A stretch of 14,669 nucleotides of DNA from SLJN01 sp964505385. Lineage in GTDB: Bacteria > Bacteroidota > Rhodothermia > Balneolales > Natronogracilivirgulaceae. The position numbers were made by a program, and so were the translations under genes. How positions within the stretch are numbered: the first letter of the stretch is position 1; each line of letters begins with the position of its first letter. The stretch is from contig CAZDIA010000061.1 in NCBI GenBank assembly GCA_964505385.1, forward strand, positions 1 through 14,669, in the 5' to 3' direction. The notes under the pieces are model-generated. The model ran no database searches and had not been told where the DNA came from. It saw only the letters and a program-made list of their open reading frames with translations. Shown here piece by piece: positions 1 through 7,850 of this stretch.

Positions 1-161
1 CTTTGATCAATCTACCTAAGGCGTCCTCTTTTTCATTATACCTCAGCGGTTAAAAAAGAAACCAAACGAGTAATGCAATATACCTCTCTTCTGTTTTGTC
101 TTTTGTTGTTCTAATGTGATTGTATGTATTTTAAAGTGACAAAAAACCTTAAAAACTTCCT

Positions 162-704
162 ATGAATATTTACACCAAAACCGGCGATACCGGCGAAACC
201 TCACTATTTGGCGGACAGCGTGTACCTAAAACCAACACCCGAATAGATGCGTATGGCACAATTGATGAGTTAAATTCACATCTTGGGCTGGCACTTAGTC
301 ATGGTCTGCATGATGAAGTAGAAAAATGTGTAAAAACACTTCAGGATGAGCTATTTGTGCTGGGTGCTGATCTTGCCACTCCCCCGACAAAAAAGACCAA
401 AATTGAAAGAATTTCATCAACTCACATCAGCAACATTGAAAAACGAATTGATGAATTCGATCAACAATTACCCCCCCTACAGTTTTTTATTCATCCCGGA
501 GGCACTGCGGGTGCGGCAACTTTGCACGTTTCGCGAACGGTTTGCCGCCGCGCGGAACGTAGCTGCATAACCTGCAAGTTTCATGAGAGTCTCAATTCAG
601 AAGTGATCATTTATTTAAATCGCCTGAGTGATTTACTTTTTGTGCTTGCAAGATTTGAAAACAAAAAAGCCGGAATAGAAGAAAGCAAATGGAAGGTTGA
701 ATGA
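162..704 (+). CDS. pduO: Cob(I)yrinic acid a,c-diamide adenosyltransferase, PduO type
   Basis: This cytoplasmic enzyme transfers the adenosyl group of ATP to cob(I)alamin, making coenzyme B12. The 180-residue length is normal for the PduO/ATR family (PF01923). Family motifs are visible in order: the N-terminal ATP-binding segment YTKTGDTGETSLFGG at residues 4-18, the YGTIDELNSHLGLAL helix at 31-45, HPGGTAGAATLHVSRTVCRR at 111-130, and YLNRLSDLLFVLAR at 151-164. The ATG at 162 puts the YTKTGDTG motif where homologues have it, and there is no in-frame alternative. No Shine-Dalgarno sequence precedes it. No other B12 gene is in the window, and I saw no cobalamin riboswitch in the 161 bases upstream. 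The gene stands alone, 196 bp ahead of glmM. The family call is secure; the symbol follows family usage rather than a proven orthology. Confidence 0.93.
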   Translation: MNIYTKTGDTGETSLFGGQRVPKTNTRIDAYGTIDELNSHLGLALSHGLHDEVEKCVKTLQDELFVLGADLATPPTKKTKIERISSTHISNIEKRIDEFDQQLPPLQFFIHPGGTAGAATLHVSRTVCRRAERSCITCKFHESLNSEVIIYLNRLSDLLFVLARFENKKAGIEESKWKVE

Positions 705-900
705 TAGCATCAACAGAATTATCCCATTTGCGAGGCTGTTTTTTACCTCTCATGTAGTTATAATTCAGGATAGATAAACCATTGCGGTCGTCCCGTTTTA
801 TATACTTTCAAAACAACCGCTATGCATCTGCTTCATAGTCATTTTTCTCAAATGAAGTGTACTTTTATTAAAACAGTAATAACTTAAGATTAAATTACAG

Positions 901-2247
901 ATGTCTTTGATGATCTCAGTTTCCGGTATCAGGGGAGTATTCGGACCGGATCTTAATCCGGAAAATATTGCTCTGTTTACTGCAGCATTCGGCACCTGGA
1001 CGAAGGGGGGAAAGATTGTTGTCGGGAGAGATTCACGTGTTACCGGGGATATTGCCGAAGCTTCAGTAATTGCGGCATTGCAGGCGACCGGCTGCAAAGT
1101 AATTCAGGCCGGAGTTGTACCTACTCCAACTGTCGCTATGGGAGTTTTGCGCCACCAGGCTGATGGCGGGGTTATTATTACGGCAAGCCATAATCCTGCG
1201 CAATGGAACGGACTTAAGTTCCTGAATTCCAAAGGTGAATTTTTGGATGAAGACCAAATCAATAATGTGATCCGGCTATCGGAGAGTAAATCGGTAGCAT
1301 ATAAAACATATAAAGAGATTGGTAGCAGAGAGTTGGATGAAGACCTTCCGGCCCATCATATCCGTGAAATCTTAAATCTACCCTATATCAATGCTGATGA
1401 GATCTCCTCAAAATCGTTTAAAATTGCCGTAGATGCCGTTAATGGTGCCGGTTCCAGGATTATTCCGGATTTACTTTATCAACTTGGTGTCACTGAAGTA
1501 GTAGAACAAAACTGCATCCCGAATGGTGACTTTGCTCATGACCCTGAGCCTACACCTGTTAATCTGGATGCGATCCGGGAAACAGTCAGAAATGAAAAAT
1601 GTGACCTCGGAATTGCCGTAGACCCTGACGCCGACCGGCTCGCTTTTGTGGATGAGCAGGGTGATCTGTTTGGAGAAGAATACACACTTGCGGCCACAAT
1701 GGATTTTTATCTTTCCAGGAATAAGGGACCCATTGCCGTAAATTTATCAAGCTCAAGAGTAAACGAGGATATCGCCCATAAGTACGGTGTAGAATGTTTC
1801 CGTTCTGCGGTTGGTGAAATCAGTGTAGTGAAAGAGATGCAACAACGGAATGCTGTAATCGGCGGTGAGGGAAACGGAGGTGTAATCAATCCCGATCTTC
1901 ATTATGGCAGAGATGCGCTCGTTGGCTCGGCTATGCTGCTACAGCATTTGGCAGAGCTTGACGTTTTATCGTCCGAATATCGTAAATCTTTGCCTCACTA
2001 TGAGATGATCAAAACCAAAATTTCACTTAACGGACAACTTCCAGAGACCGTGATTTCAACACTCCAGGAGACTTTTCGTGATGAAAAGATCTCAACCATA
2101 GACGGGTTGAAAATTGATTTTGATGATGGCTGGGTCCATCTTAGGAAATCGAACACCGAGCCTATCATGAGAGTTTTTGCTGAAGCCAAAACCATTGAGC
2201 GCGCCCGCGAACTCGCCAATGAAGTGATCGACTTAATTCCTGCATGA
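901..2247 (+). CDS. glmM: Phosphoglucosamine mutase (alpha-D-phosphohexomutase family)
   Basis: It interconverts glucosamine-6-phosphate and glucosamine-1-phosphate on the way to UDP-GlcNAc for peptidoglycan and LPS. All four hexomutase domains are present in 448 residues, the usual length. The phosphoserine loop TASHNP has the active-site serine at residue 96. The Mg-binding loop DPDADR is at 241-246, the sugar-specificity loop GEGNGG at 322-327, and the phosphate-binding loop RKSNTEP at 415-421. The N-terminal ISVSGIRG motif starts at residue 5, so the ATG at 901 is preferred over the in-frame ATG three codons later. The flanking gaps (196 bp before, 253 bp after) suggest its own transcript. 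Paralogous phosphomannomutases share these motifs, so the exact sugar is inferred from overall resemblance to the GlmM of this phylum. Confidence 0.9.
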   Translation: MSLMISVSGIRGVFGPDLNPENIALFTAAFGTWTKGGKIVVGRDSRVTGDIAEASVIAALQATGCKVIQAGVVPTPTVAMGVLRHQADGGVIITASHNPAQWNGLKFLNSKGEFLDEDQINNVIRLSESKSVAYKTYKEIGSRELDEDLPAHHIREILNLPYINADEISSKSFKIAVDAVNGAGSRIIPDLLYQLGVTEVVEQNCIPNGDFAHDPEPTPVNLDAIRETVRNEKCDLGIAVDPDADRLAFVDEQGDLFGEEYTLAATMDFYLSRNKGPIAVNLSSSRVNEDIAHKYGVECFRSAVGEISVVKEMQQRNAVIGGEGNGGVINPDLHYGRDALVGSAMLLQHLAELDVLSSEYRKSLPHYEMIKTKISLNGQLPETVISTLQETFRDEKISTIDGLKIDFDDGWVHLRKSNTEPIMRVFAEAKTIERARELANEVIDLIPA

Positions 2248-2328
2248 AATAATTTGTCATATCTTGCCGGATGAAATATCTTTAGCCGATTCGTCCGTTC
2301 TTTTTGTTTTAGTTAGAACTGCATAAAC

Positions 2329-2358
2329 AGTGCCGGTATGGAAACTAAGATTGGCACT
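2329..2358 (+). other. Weak inverted repeat downstream of glmM
   Basis: AGTGCC at 2329-2334 pairs with GGCACT at 2353-2358 across an 18-base loop. It lies 82 bp after the glmM stop. No T-tract follows, so an intrinsic terminator is not supported. A chance occurrence is quite possible. Confidence 0.2.
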
Positions 2359-2452
2359 CAAAAATAAGCTGATTCACTTTCACTTCATGCTTTAAAAGAT
2401 TTTATCCATCATCTCTTATTTTGATCATTGATGTATGATTTTTCCGGAAACC

Positions 2453-2488
2453 GGCAGGTTGATACATCGCCTGCCAGAACTATTTATG
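2453..2488 (+). promoter_or_regulatory. Candidate Bacteroidota-type promoter with inverted repeat before yicC
   Basis: GTTG at 2458-2461 and TATTTATG at 2481-2488 are 19 bp apart. They match the Bacteroidota consensus TTTG-N19-TAnnTTTG at 3 of 4 and 5 of 6 fixed positions. Transcription would begin within about 10 bases of the yicC ATG at 2501, giving a very short leader. The inverted repeat GGCAGG (2453-2458) / CCTGCC (2470-2475) overlaps the upstream element and the spacer, where a repressor could act. This is a match by eye only. Confidence 0.4.
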
Positions 2489-2500
2489 ATTTTATAATCC

Positions 2501-3385
2501 ATGCTTGAATCCATGACCGGCTTTGGAAGAGCCGAGTACAACGATAATGGTATCCGGGCACTGGCGGAGGCCAGGTCTGTTAATTACCGATATACCGAAA
2601 CCTCATTGCGGCTGCCGCAGGAGTTGCAGAATTTTGAATCTCAACTTAAAGACGTGGTACTGCAGCATATCGAGCGCGGGAAAATCAATATCACCATTGA
2701 GCTTGAGCTACAAGAGGAAGACCTTTTTAAAGTGCAGCTAAATCCGACAGCTGCCAAGGCTTATAAAAAACTTCTGGAAGATTTGCGCAGAGAAACTGAT
2801 ACAGCAGGAGAAGTTCGCATCGAGCATCTCCTTGGATTTAAAGAGATCTACGGCGGCAAAGAATTATCTGCCAGTGAACAGGAACGAATGATTAGTACTG
2901 CCAAAAAAGCATTGGATCAGGCTTGCCGTGAACTCTCCGAAATGCGCATTAAGGAAGGAGAACGACTGCAAGAGGATCTGAAAACTCGTATTGATCAAAT
3001 TGCGGAGCATCGTGATAAGATAGCCAGCCTGGCTGAGCATCGTGTGCCGGAAGCACGCCGGAAGCTGAAAGAGCGCATTCAAACGCTTTTGCAAGATCAG
3101 AATAAAGTGGAAGAAGACCGACTCGAACAGGAAATAGCACTTCTTGCCGACCGGCTCGATATCAGCGAGGAAGTTGTCAGGCTTGAGTCGCATTTGCATT
3201 TTTTCCGAACGAGCATGAACTCGGAAAAGTCAGCCGGACGAAAACTGAATTTCCTGGTTCAGGAAATTCACCGGGAAGTGAATACCATCGGCTCAAAAGC
3301 CGGGAATGCTGATATCTCCCACCATGTAGTAGAGATCAAAGAAATCCTGGAAAATATTCGCGAACAGGTTCAAAACATTGCCTGA
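2501..3385 (+). CDS. yicC: YicC/YloC family endoribonuclease
   Basis: Members of this conserved bacterial family act in RNA turnover; B. subtilis YloC and E. coli YicC are reported as endoribonucleases or RNA-decay factors. The protein has 294 residues, the standard length. The N-terminal domain opens with the signature MLESMTGFGRAE and SVNYRY (PF03755). A charged, probably coiled-coil middle follows at about 125-215. The C-terminal domain (DUF1732, PF08340) carries GRKLNFLVQEIHREVNTIGSK and ends with EIKEILENIREQVQNI. The ATG at 2501 gives the canonical N-terminus. Its last 8 bases overlap the proposed gmk start, so the two are probably translationally coupled. It heads the yicC-gmk-rpoZ-coaBC operon. 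The specific RNA targets cannot be told from sequence. Confidence 0.92.
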   Translation: MLESMTGFGRAEYNDNGIRALAEARSVNYRYTETSLRLPQELQNFESQLKDVVLQHIERGKINITIELELQEEDLFKVQLNPTAAKAYKKLLEDLRRETDTAGEVRIEHLLGFKEIYGGKELSASEQERMISTAKKALDQACRELSEMRIKEGERLQEDLKTRIDQIAEHRDKIASLAEHRVPEARRKLKERIQTLLQDQNKVEEDRLEQEIALLADRLDISEEVVRLESHLHFFRTSMNSEKSAGRKLNFLVQEIHREVNTIGSKAGNADISHHVVEIKEILENIREQVQNIA

Positions 3386-3965
3386 TACTTCCGCAAAAAT
3401 ACTAGTTGTTGTAGCTCCCAGCGGTGCCGGCAAAACAACCATAGCACGCAGATTGGTCAATGAATTCCAGTTGATCAAATTTTCAGTTTCTGCCACCACC
3501 AGACCACCCAGACCGCATGAGGTTAACGGCGTAGACTATTACTTTCTAAGTCCCGGGGAATTTCAGGAATACATAGATGCAGGAGAATTTCTCGAATGGG
3601 AGGAAGTATTCAATAATTACCGATACGGAACCCTCAGAACTGTAATTGAAAAAAAACTTAAAGATGGCTATTTTCCCTTGCTAGATGTTGAGGTGTATGG
3701 CGCCTTGAATATAAAGCAACAATTCGGAGACCGTTGCCTTAGTTTTTTCATTAAACCACCTTCAATTGAAATACTGAAGGAACGGCTTGCAAACCGAGGC
3801 ACGGAAACCGATAAAAGTATAACCTACAGGCTCGAGCGTGCTAAAGAGGAGCTTGAATTAGCTCCGAAATTCGATCATGTGATAATTAATGATCAACTCG
3901 ATCGTGCTTATAATGAAATTAAATCTATAGTTAAGCCGTTTCTTTTAAAAACCGAGACTAAATAA
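3378..3965 (+). CDS. gmk: Guanylate kinase (TTG start)
   Basis: It phosphorylates GMP (and dGMP) to GDP with ATP in the cytoplasm, feeding GTP, dGTP and (p)ppGpp pools. The 195-residue protein has the P-loop APSGAGKTT at residues 13-21. The GMP-binding segment SATTRPPRPHEVNGVDYYF and the YRYGT motif follow. The LLDVEVYGALNIK segment is the counterpart of the usual LDVDVQGA, and a lid-region RLERAKEEL is present. There is no ATG or GTG upstream of the P-loop in this frame. The start is therefore TTG at 3378, inside the yicC coding end (8-bp overlap), which suggests coupling to yicC translation. rpoZ follows after 15 bp. Identification is secure; the start codon is the only uncertain part. Confidence 0.94.
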   Translation: MPDTSAKILVVVAPSGAGKTTIARRLVNEFQLIKFSVSATTRPPRPHEVNGVDYYFLSPGEFQEYIDAGEFLEWEEVFNNYRYGTLRTVIEKKLKDGYFPLLDVEVYGALNIKQQFGDRCLSFFIKPPSIEILKERLANRGTETDKSITYRLERAKEELELAPKFDHVIINDQLDRAYNEIKSIVKPFLLKTETK

Positions 3966-3980
3966 TCCAATTGTAACATT

Positions 3981-4277
3981 ATGCCGGTAAAAACATTAGA
4001 CGTAGAAAATTATCAAAATATCACAGGCAACCTTTACGAATCCATCGTGATCATGTCCAAACGCGCCCGGCAAATCTCGGCTCGTGAAAAGATGGAATTG
4101 GATGAGAAGCTGAAATATTTTGAAGGATTCGAGGACGAAGAGGAATTTCAATTTAACGAAGAGCAGGAAGCTATTTCGGTTGAATTTGAAAAACTCCCGC
4201 ATCCCGCTCAGCGATCCATTGATGAAATGGGCAACGAAGAAACCTATTATCGCAAGCCTGACAGTCAGGATGGCTGA
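3981..4277 (+). CDS. rpoZ: DNA-directed RNA polymerase omega subunit (Rpb6/omega family)
   Basis: Omega binds the C-terminal region of RNA polymerase beta-prime and helps assembly. The 98-residue protein has the family core GNLYESIVIMSKRARQISAR at about residues 16-35, comparable to the RFDLVLVAARRARQ segment of E. coli omega. A charged acidic stretch (EDEEEFQFNEEQE) and a tail without recognisable motifs follow. The tail differs from proteobacterial omega but fits the divergent Bacteroidota form. Position supports the call: gmk-rpoZ-coaBC is a conserved order, with 15 bp before and 7 bp after this gene. The ATG at 3981 is the first available start. Confidence 0.85.
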   Translation: MPVKTLDVENYQNITGNLYESIVIMSKRARQISAREKMELDEKLKYFEGFEDEEEFQFNEEQEAISVEFEKLPHPAQRSIDEMGNEETYYRKPDSQDG

Positions 4278-4284
4278 TTAAGCC

Positions 4285-5475
4285 ATGTTTTCCGGCAAAA
4301 AAATCCTCCTCGGAGTTACCGGCGGTATTGCCGCATACAAATCAGCTGCACTTCTCAGGGATTTACAAAAAGCGGGTGCTGAGGTTCGTGTTGTATTGAC
4401 AGATGCTGCCACCCGGTTTGTGGGTAGCGAAACTTTTTCCGCATTAAGCCGGATCCCGGTTGCATCCTCAATTTTTGGTGAAGGATCAGATCCTGATAAC
4501 TGGGTACGTCACGTTCATTGGGCAGAATGGGCAGATGTTTTCATCATCGCTCCATGCACGGCAAACACATTGGGCAAAATCGTGAATGGCCTTAGCGATA
4601 ATATGCTTACTTCTATGGTAACTGCTGCCCGGTGTCCTGTTGCGATTTGTCCGACCATGGATGGACAGATGTATCACTCTTCCGCTATACAAAGAAATCT
4701 GCGTATCGCCCGGGAAGACGGTTACCATATCATCGAACCCGGTGAAGGATATCTTGCAAGCGGATTACATGATTTTGGGCGCCTTCCTGAAAATGATGAA
4801 ATTCTCCACCACCTTGCCAGACTCGTTAATACCGACAAATTTTTATCAGGAAAAAAAGTCCTTGTAACTGCCGGCCCGACCCGCGAACATATCGATCCGG
4901 TACGATATCTGTCAAACCCAAGTTCCGGTAAAACCGGTGTATCATTTGCGCGCGCTGCCGATATGTATGGCGCTGAAGTTACGCTCTTACTCGGCCCCGG
5001 CTCATTAACCCCTCCACCTGGAATAAAAGTTAAACGATTCGAGTCGAGCGAGGAGCTTTTTAACCTGGTAGAAGAAAACTGGGCACATCATGATGTATTA
5101 ATCATGACCGCTGCGGTTTCCGACTTCCGGCCGGCTTTAAAAGAAAGCAGCAAAGTTAAGAAAGATAAAGCCGAACTGACTATTTCTCTGGAACGTACAA
5201 CCGATATCCTCGAATGGACCGGTTCAAACCGAGGGAGTCATCAGACTGTCATTGGTTTTGCGATGGAAACGGAAGACCTGGAAAATCAGGCCAGATCCAA
5301 ACTGGAAAACAAAAATCTTGACTGGATCGCGGGAAACATCATCTCCAAAGGAAAAACTGGTTTTGAGGTCGATCAAAATGAGCTATTGGTACTCGGCCGA
5401 AACGGCGAACGGCATGAGTTCAAGGGAGATAAGTCTCAAATCGCCGGCCAGATGCTTGCCAAAATCTTTAGCTGA
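4285..5475 (+). CDS. coaBC: Bifunctional phosphopantothenoylcysteine decarboxylase / phosphopantothenate-cysteine ligase
   Basis: It performs two consecutive steps of coenzyme A synthesis: joining cysteine to 4'-phosphopantothenate (CoaB), then FMN-dependent decarboxylation to 4'-phosphopantetheine (CoaC). In 396 residues the CoaC half comes first, with GVTGGIAAYK at 10-19, catalytic His76 in the RHVHWAEWAD segment, and the substrate motif PTMDGQMY at 123-130. The CoaB half begins at about 190 with KVLVTAGPTREHIDPVRYLS, then NPSSGKTG at 211-218 and AAVSDFRP at 276-283. The substrate motif has Asp where proteobacterial enzymes have Asn (PxMNxxMW). The conserved flap Cys is Ser159 in LASGL. From memory both are usual in Bacteroidota CoaBC, so I do not read them as damage. 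It is the last gene of the operon, followed by repeat copy A. Confidence 0.94.
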   Translation: MFSGKKILLGVTGGIAAYKSAALLRDLQKAGAEVRVVLTDAATRFVGSETFSALSRIPVASSIFGEGSDPDNWVRHVHWAEWADVFIIAPCTANTLGKIVNGLSDNMLTSMVTAARCPVAICPTMDGQMYHSSAIQRNLRIAREDGYHIIEPGEGYLASGLHDFGRLPENDEILHHLARLVNTDKFLSGKKVLVTAGPTREHIDPVRYLSNPSSGKTGVSFARAADMYGAEVTLLLGPGSLTPPPGIKVKRFESSEELFNLVEENWAHHDVLIMTAAVSDFRPALKESSKVKKDKAELTISLERTTDILEWTGSNRGSHQTVIGFAMETEDLENQARSKLENKNLDWIAGNIISKGKTGFEVDQNELLVLGRNGERHEFKGDKSQIAGQMLAKIFS

Positions 5476-5528
5476 TTTGTCTTCGTACCCGTTTTTTAAA
5501 ATCGCTGGGTTCTCTTAATAAGTGTCTG

Positions 5529-5660
5529 TAAGAAAACTCTAAGCACCCAAAAAAATCGCCAAGATCAAGGGCGCGAAGTCCCAAAAAGCGCAGTGCACAA
5601 CGCGTACACGAGCATTTTTGGGACGAGGGTAACGAAGAAATTGGCGTTTTCTTAGTGGCA
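5529..5660 (+). repeat. Structured dispersed repeat, copy A
   Basis: This block matches the reverse complement of 13521-13650 at roughly 86% by manual alignment with a single 1-base indel. It contains nested inverted repeats. The outer stem is 5529-5537 with 5646-5654. The middle stem is CGCCAA (5557-5562) with TTGGCG (5641-5646). The inner stem is a perfect 10-bp pairing of GTCCCAAAAA (5578-5587) with TTTTTGGGAC (5615-5624). It fills the gap between the convergent coaBC and the MDR oxidoreductase. The indel shifts reading frames between copies, so it does not look protein-coding. It may act as a bidirectional terminator, a REP/MITE-like element or a structured RNA; none of these is shown. 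Confidence 0.85.
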
Positions 5661-5664
5661 CTAA
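5652..5664. other. Palindrome TTAGTGGCACTAA at the end of repeat A
   Basis: This 13-bp palindrome (6-bp arms around one base) overlaps the stop codon of the MDR oxidoreductase. The same 13-mer, read on the other strand, recurs at 11991-12003 upstream of the GlpK homologue. Repeat copy B does not keep it exactly. It may be an element end or a protein-binding site. Confidence 0.4.
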
Positions 5665-6659
5665 TCCATTCTTATCACAATCTTTCCAAACTGCTTGCCT
5701 TCATCCATGTACCGGAAAGCTTCTTCTGTTTTTTCCAGAGGAAATTCTTTGTCCACTACCGGTTTGATTTTTTTGTTACTAATCAGATTAGTCATTGCTA
5801 CAAACTCATCCGGCGAACCCATGGTTGTTCCGAGAATACTGGCTTGTTTGTAAAATATTTTCGCCGGTTGCAGTTCCGGAAACGGGCCGGAAGTACGACC
5901 GTAAATAGCAATCCGGCCTCCGGGTCTCAAGGCGTCAATCAATTCAGGAAAACCGGGACCTGCTGCGCCATCAAGAATGACATGAAACCCACCGGTTTCA
6001 TCAGCCGCCTCTTTTCCCCAGTTTTCCTTTTTATAATTGTAGGCCTTCTCAGCACCCATTTCTATTGCCTTTTTTTGCTTTTCTTCAGAGGATGAACTCA
6101 CATAAACATTGGCACCCCAGGCTATAGCCATTTGCATCCCCAATAATGCAACTCCACCTCCGATGCCATTGATCAATATATTTTCCCCGGCATTGATGCC
6201 GGCACGGGTAAATAATGCACGATATGCAGTCAATCCCGCCAGTGGCAAAGCCGCAGCCTCGGCATTCGAGAGATGTTGTGGTTTGGAATGAATATTTTCA
6301 AACGGAACCACAATATACTCTGCAAGAGTACCCGGATCAGGGTTGCCAAGAATTTTGAAATCGGAGCTCTGAGCACGGCCATCATCACCCCAGTTCAGGC
6401 TCGGATTTATAATTACTTCCTTTCCGATAAAATTTCTGTCAACTTCTTCACCTACTTCATCTATGATGCCGCAACCGTCTGACCCGGCTATAATATTTTC
6501 CTTGTTGCCCGGATACATTCCTTTTTGGATCCAGACATCGCGGTGATTAAGAGCTGCAGCTTTAATTCTGACCCGGGCTTCTCTTTTTGCCGGTTGAGGA
6601 GTATCTATTTCTTTTACCGTCACGGGATTTCCAACTTGTTCAAGAATGGCTGCTTTCAT
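5661..6659 (-). CDS. Zinc-free MDR-family NAD(P)H:quinone oxidoreductase-like protein
   Basis: It is a medium-chain dehydrogenase/reductase that probably reduces a small quinone or enone with NAD(P)H in the cytoplasm. The 332 residues hold an N-terminal GroES-like catalytic domain (about 1-125) and a Rossmann fold with the nucleotide loop GIGGGVALLG at 165-174. The catalytic-zinc cysteine of true alcohol dehydrogenases is replaced by Asn38 in AALNHRD. The four-cysteine structural-zinc lobe is absent, with NWGDDGRAQSSDF in its place. This is the quinone-oxidoreductase/YogA-like pattern. The ATG at 6659 gives the standard MKAAILE start. Its stop lies at the edge of repeat A. The actual substrate cannot be deduced. 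Confidence 0.87.
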   Translation of the reverse strand: MKAAILEQVGNPVTVKEIDTPQPAKREARVRIKAAALNHRDVWIQKGMYPGNKENIIAGSDGCGIIDEVGEEVDRNFIGKEVIINPSLNWGDDGRAQSSDFKILGNPDPGTLAEYIVVPFENIHSKPQHLSNAEAAALPLAGLTAYRALFTRAGINAGENILINGIGGGVALLGMQMAIAWGANVYVSSSSEEKQKKAIEMGAEKAYNYKKENWGKEAADETGGFHVILDGAAGPGFPELIDALRPGGRIAIYGRTSGPFPELQPAKIFYKQASILGTTMGSPDEFVAMTNLISNKKIKPVVDKEFPLEKTEEAFRYMDEGKQFGKIVIRMD

Positions 6660-6705
6660 GGTTAAATATTTTCGAAGTTTGGGGATTTAATGTTTGACAA
6701 AGGCG

Positions 6706-6738
6706 GGAAACTAACCTCATTGCATCAAACAAACAAAA
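6706..6738 (-). promoter_or_regulatory. Candidate promoter of the MDR oxidoreductase
   Basis: On the minus strand TTTTG (complement of 6734-6738) is followed after 20 bp by TAGTTTCC (complement of 6706-6713). This resembles TTTG-N19/20-TAnnTTTG, with 4 of 6 fixed bases in the downstream box. It would leave a leader of about 40 bases before the ATG at 6659. This is a weak consensus match by eye. Confidence 0.28.
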
Positions 6739-6774
6739 CCAAATCGCTACCGGCAAACTATGGCTGTCAGGGTT

Positions 6775-7632
6775 TCAATAAAATCTTGCCCGGCACAGTT
6801 CTCTCAATGCATCTCCTGCCGCGGCATGATCATAATGATCAGCATATCGAAGGTCATTACAGCCCCGGTTCCATTGCCCTGTTCTTATTTTAAGCATCCC
6901 TCTGAAATAATAAGCCGAAGCATATTCCTCGGAACGTGAAATAGCCTGATTATAGGCGTTTCTTGCCATTGTCTTTTCATCAAGGTTGTCATAACACCTT
7001 GCACTGTAATACCATCCGCCGGCATTATCGCGATTTACCTCCAACGCTTTATTGAAATACTCGAGCGCTTCTGAATAATTTTCACGAAAGTAGTAGAACA
7101 TACCCCAGGTTACATAAACTGATGACAGCTCCGGTGCAATCCGGATCAGGGTATCAAGCCGGTCCGGCTTTAGCCTCTCTCCTTCCGTCAACAGAGGGGA
7201 AATAGTGTTAAAATAATATCCTGAGCCAAGCCGGTGATCAACTTCCATCGCTTTATGAAATTCAAGCAGTGCGTCCGTTTCGTCTCCCTGCTCAAGAAAA
7301 ATCATCCCCCTGTAATGATAAGGTTGATACCTTGAAGAATCTGATTTAATCAATTCATCAAAATAGGAAAGTGCCTGATCATCCCACCCGCGATAGTAGG
7401 GAATTTTACCAAGCGCAAGTTTAGCCTTAAAGCATTCAGGCTCCTGTTCAAGAATTTCATTTATCTTAAGCTCTGCGGTCGACCACATCGCATCCTGAAG
7501 CAGTGAATCAACCACTGCAAACTCATCTTCGAACTCTTCGCAGTCATCAATATGTAGTGCAAGCGCTTGTGTATGCAGCCCCGACACCAGGATTGCGCTC
7601 GCGATAATTGTATAAACACCTCGGAGTACCAT
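6775..7632 (-). CDS. Exported tetratricopeptide-repeat protein
   Basis: This 285-residue protein has a probable Sec signal peptide: a basic start (MVLRG), a hydrophobic run to about residue 24, and a likely cleavage after ALA near 26. It therefore probably acts in the periplasm or at the outer membrane. The rest is tandem TPR helices. The clearest units are at about 84-117 (DDQALSYFDELIKSD), 118-150 (TDALLEFHKAMEVD), 171-205 (YSEALEYFNKALEVN) and 206-240 (ARNAYNQAISRSE). The end, GCNDLRYADHYDHAAAGDA, resembles the C-terminal cap common in Bacteroidota TPR proteins. Such proteins scaffold protein contacts; no enzyme domain is visible. Seven cysteines or fewer are scattered without an obvious motif. 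It is divergent from the next gene and on the same strand as the MDR gene, 115 bp apart. Partner unknown. Confidence 0.8.
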   Translation of the reverse strand: MVLRGVYTIIASAILVSGLHTQALALHIDDCEEFEDEFAVVDSLLQDAMWSTAELKINEILEQEPECFKAKLALGKIPYYRGWDDQALSYFDELIKSDSSRYQPYHYRGMIFLEQGDETDALLEFHKAMEVDHRLGSGYYFNTISPLLTEGERLKPDRLDTLIRIAPELSSVYVTWGMFYYFRENYSEALEYFNKALEVNRDNAGGWYYSARCYDNLDEKTMARNAYNQAISRSEEYASAYYFRGMLKIRTGQWNRGCNDLRYADHYDHAAAGDALRELCRARFY

Positions 7633-7674
7633 TTTCGAACTCCACTATAATTGATTAATGCAAAAAGTTTTTTT

Positions 7675-7706
7675 TCAACTTAATCTGCAATATTTAAATT
7701 TACAAA
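7675..7706 (-). promoter_or_regulatory. Candidate promoter of the TPR protein
   Basis: On the minus strand TTTG (complement of 7703-7706) and TAAGTTGA (complement of 7675-7682) are separated by 20 bp. This resembles the Bacteroidota TTTG/TAnnTTTG arrangement, about 43 bases before the start codon. Match by eye, not tested. Confidence 0.32.
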
Positions 7707-7731
7707 GTAAGGCCAAAGAAGCAAGCTTTTT

Positions 7732-7763
7732 AACATACATATGTTTTTCCGGTTTTTTACCGG
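7732..7763. promoter_or_regulatory. Two adjacent inverted repeats in a divergent intergenic region
   Basis: AACATA-CA-TATGTT (7732-7745) is an exact 14-bp inverted repeat. A 5-bp stem, CCGGT (7749-7753) with ACCGG (7759-7763), follows directly. They lie between the divergent TPR gene and the membrane-anchored gene at 7851. That is a natural place for an operator serving either side. No regulator is identified and the arms are short. Confidence 0.25.
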
Positions 7764-7850
7764 GTATATTGATCATTTGCACAAGTGCTGTGTACCTTAC
7801 ATGCACATAGTTGTTAGGAACCCTGAGGAGACTTCGCAAAAATTTTTGAT

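Noticed and set aside
1..161. Possible cobalamin riboswitch or promoter before the adenosyltransferase
   Set aside because: No B12-box or stem arrangement was seen. TTTTG at 101-105 has no well-spaced TAnnTTTG partner, only loose TATGTATTTT matches.
720..755. Possible terminator after the adenosyltransferase (GAGG/CCTC around a T-run)
   Set aside because: The stem is only 4 bp and the T-run lies in the loop, not after the stem.
798..1097. 99-codon minus-strand open frame over the start of glmM
   Set aside because: Antisense shadow of conserved glmM codons, with no recognisable motif.
2864..3199. 111-codon minus-strand open frame inside yicC
   Set aside because: Antisense to the YicC coiled-coil region; composition is typical of a shadow frame.
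4285..5475. CoaBC as catalytically impaired (Asp for Asn in PxMNxxMW, Ser for the flap Cys)
   Set aside because: From memory both substitutions are usual in Bacteroidota CoaBC, so they look lineage-typical rather than damaging.
5655..6095. 146-codon plus-strand open frame
   Set aside because: It lies antisense to the clearly conserved MDR oxidoreductase and begins inside repeat A; its translation shows no family motif.
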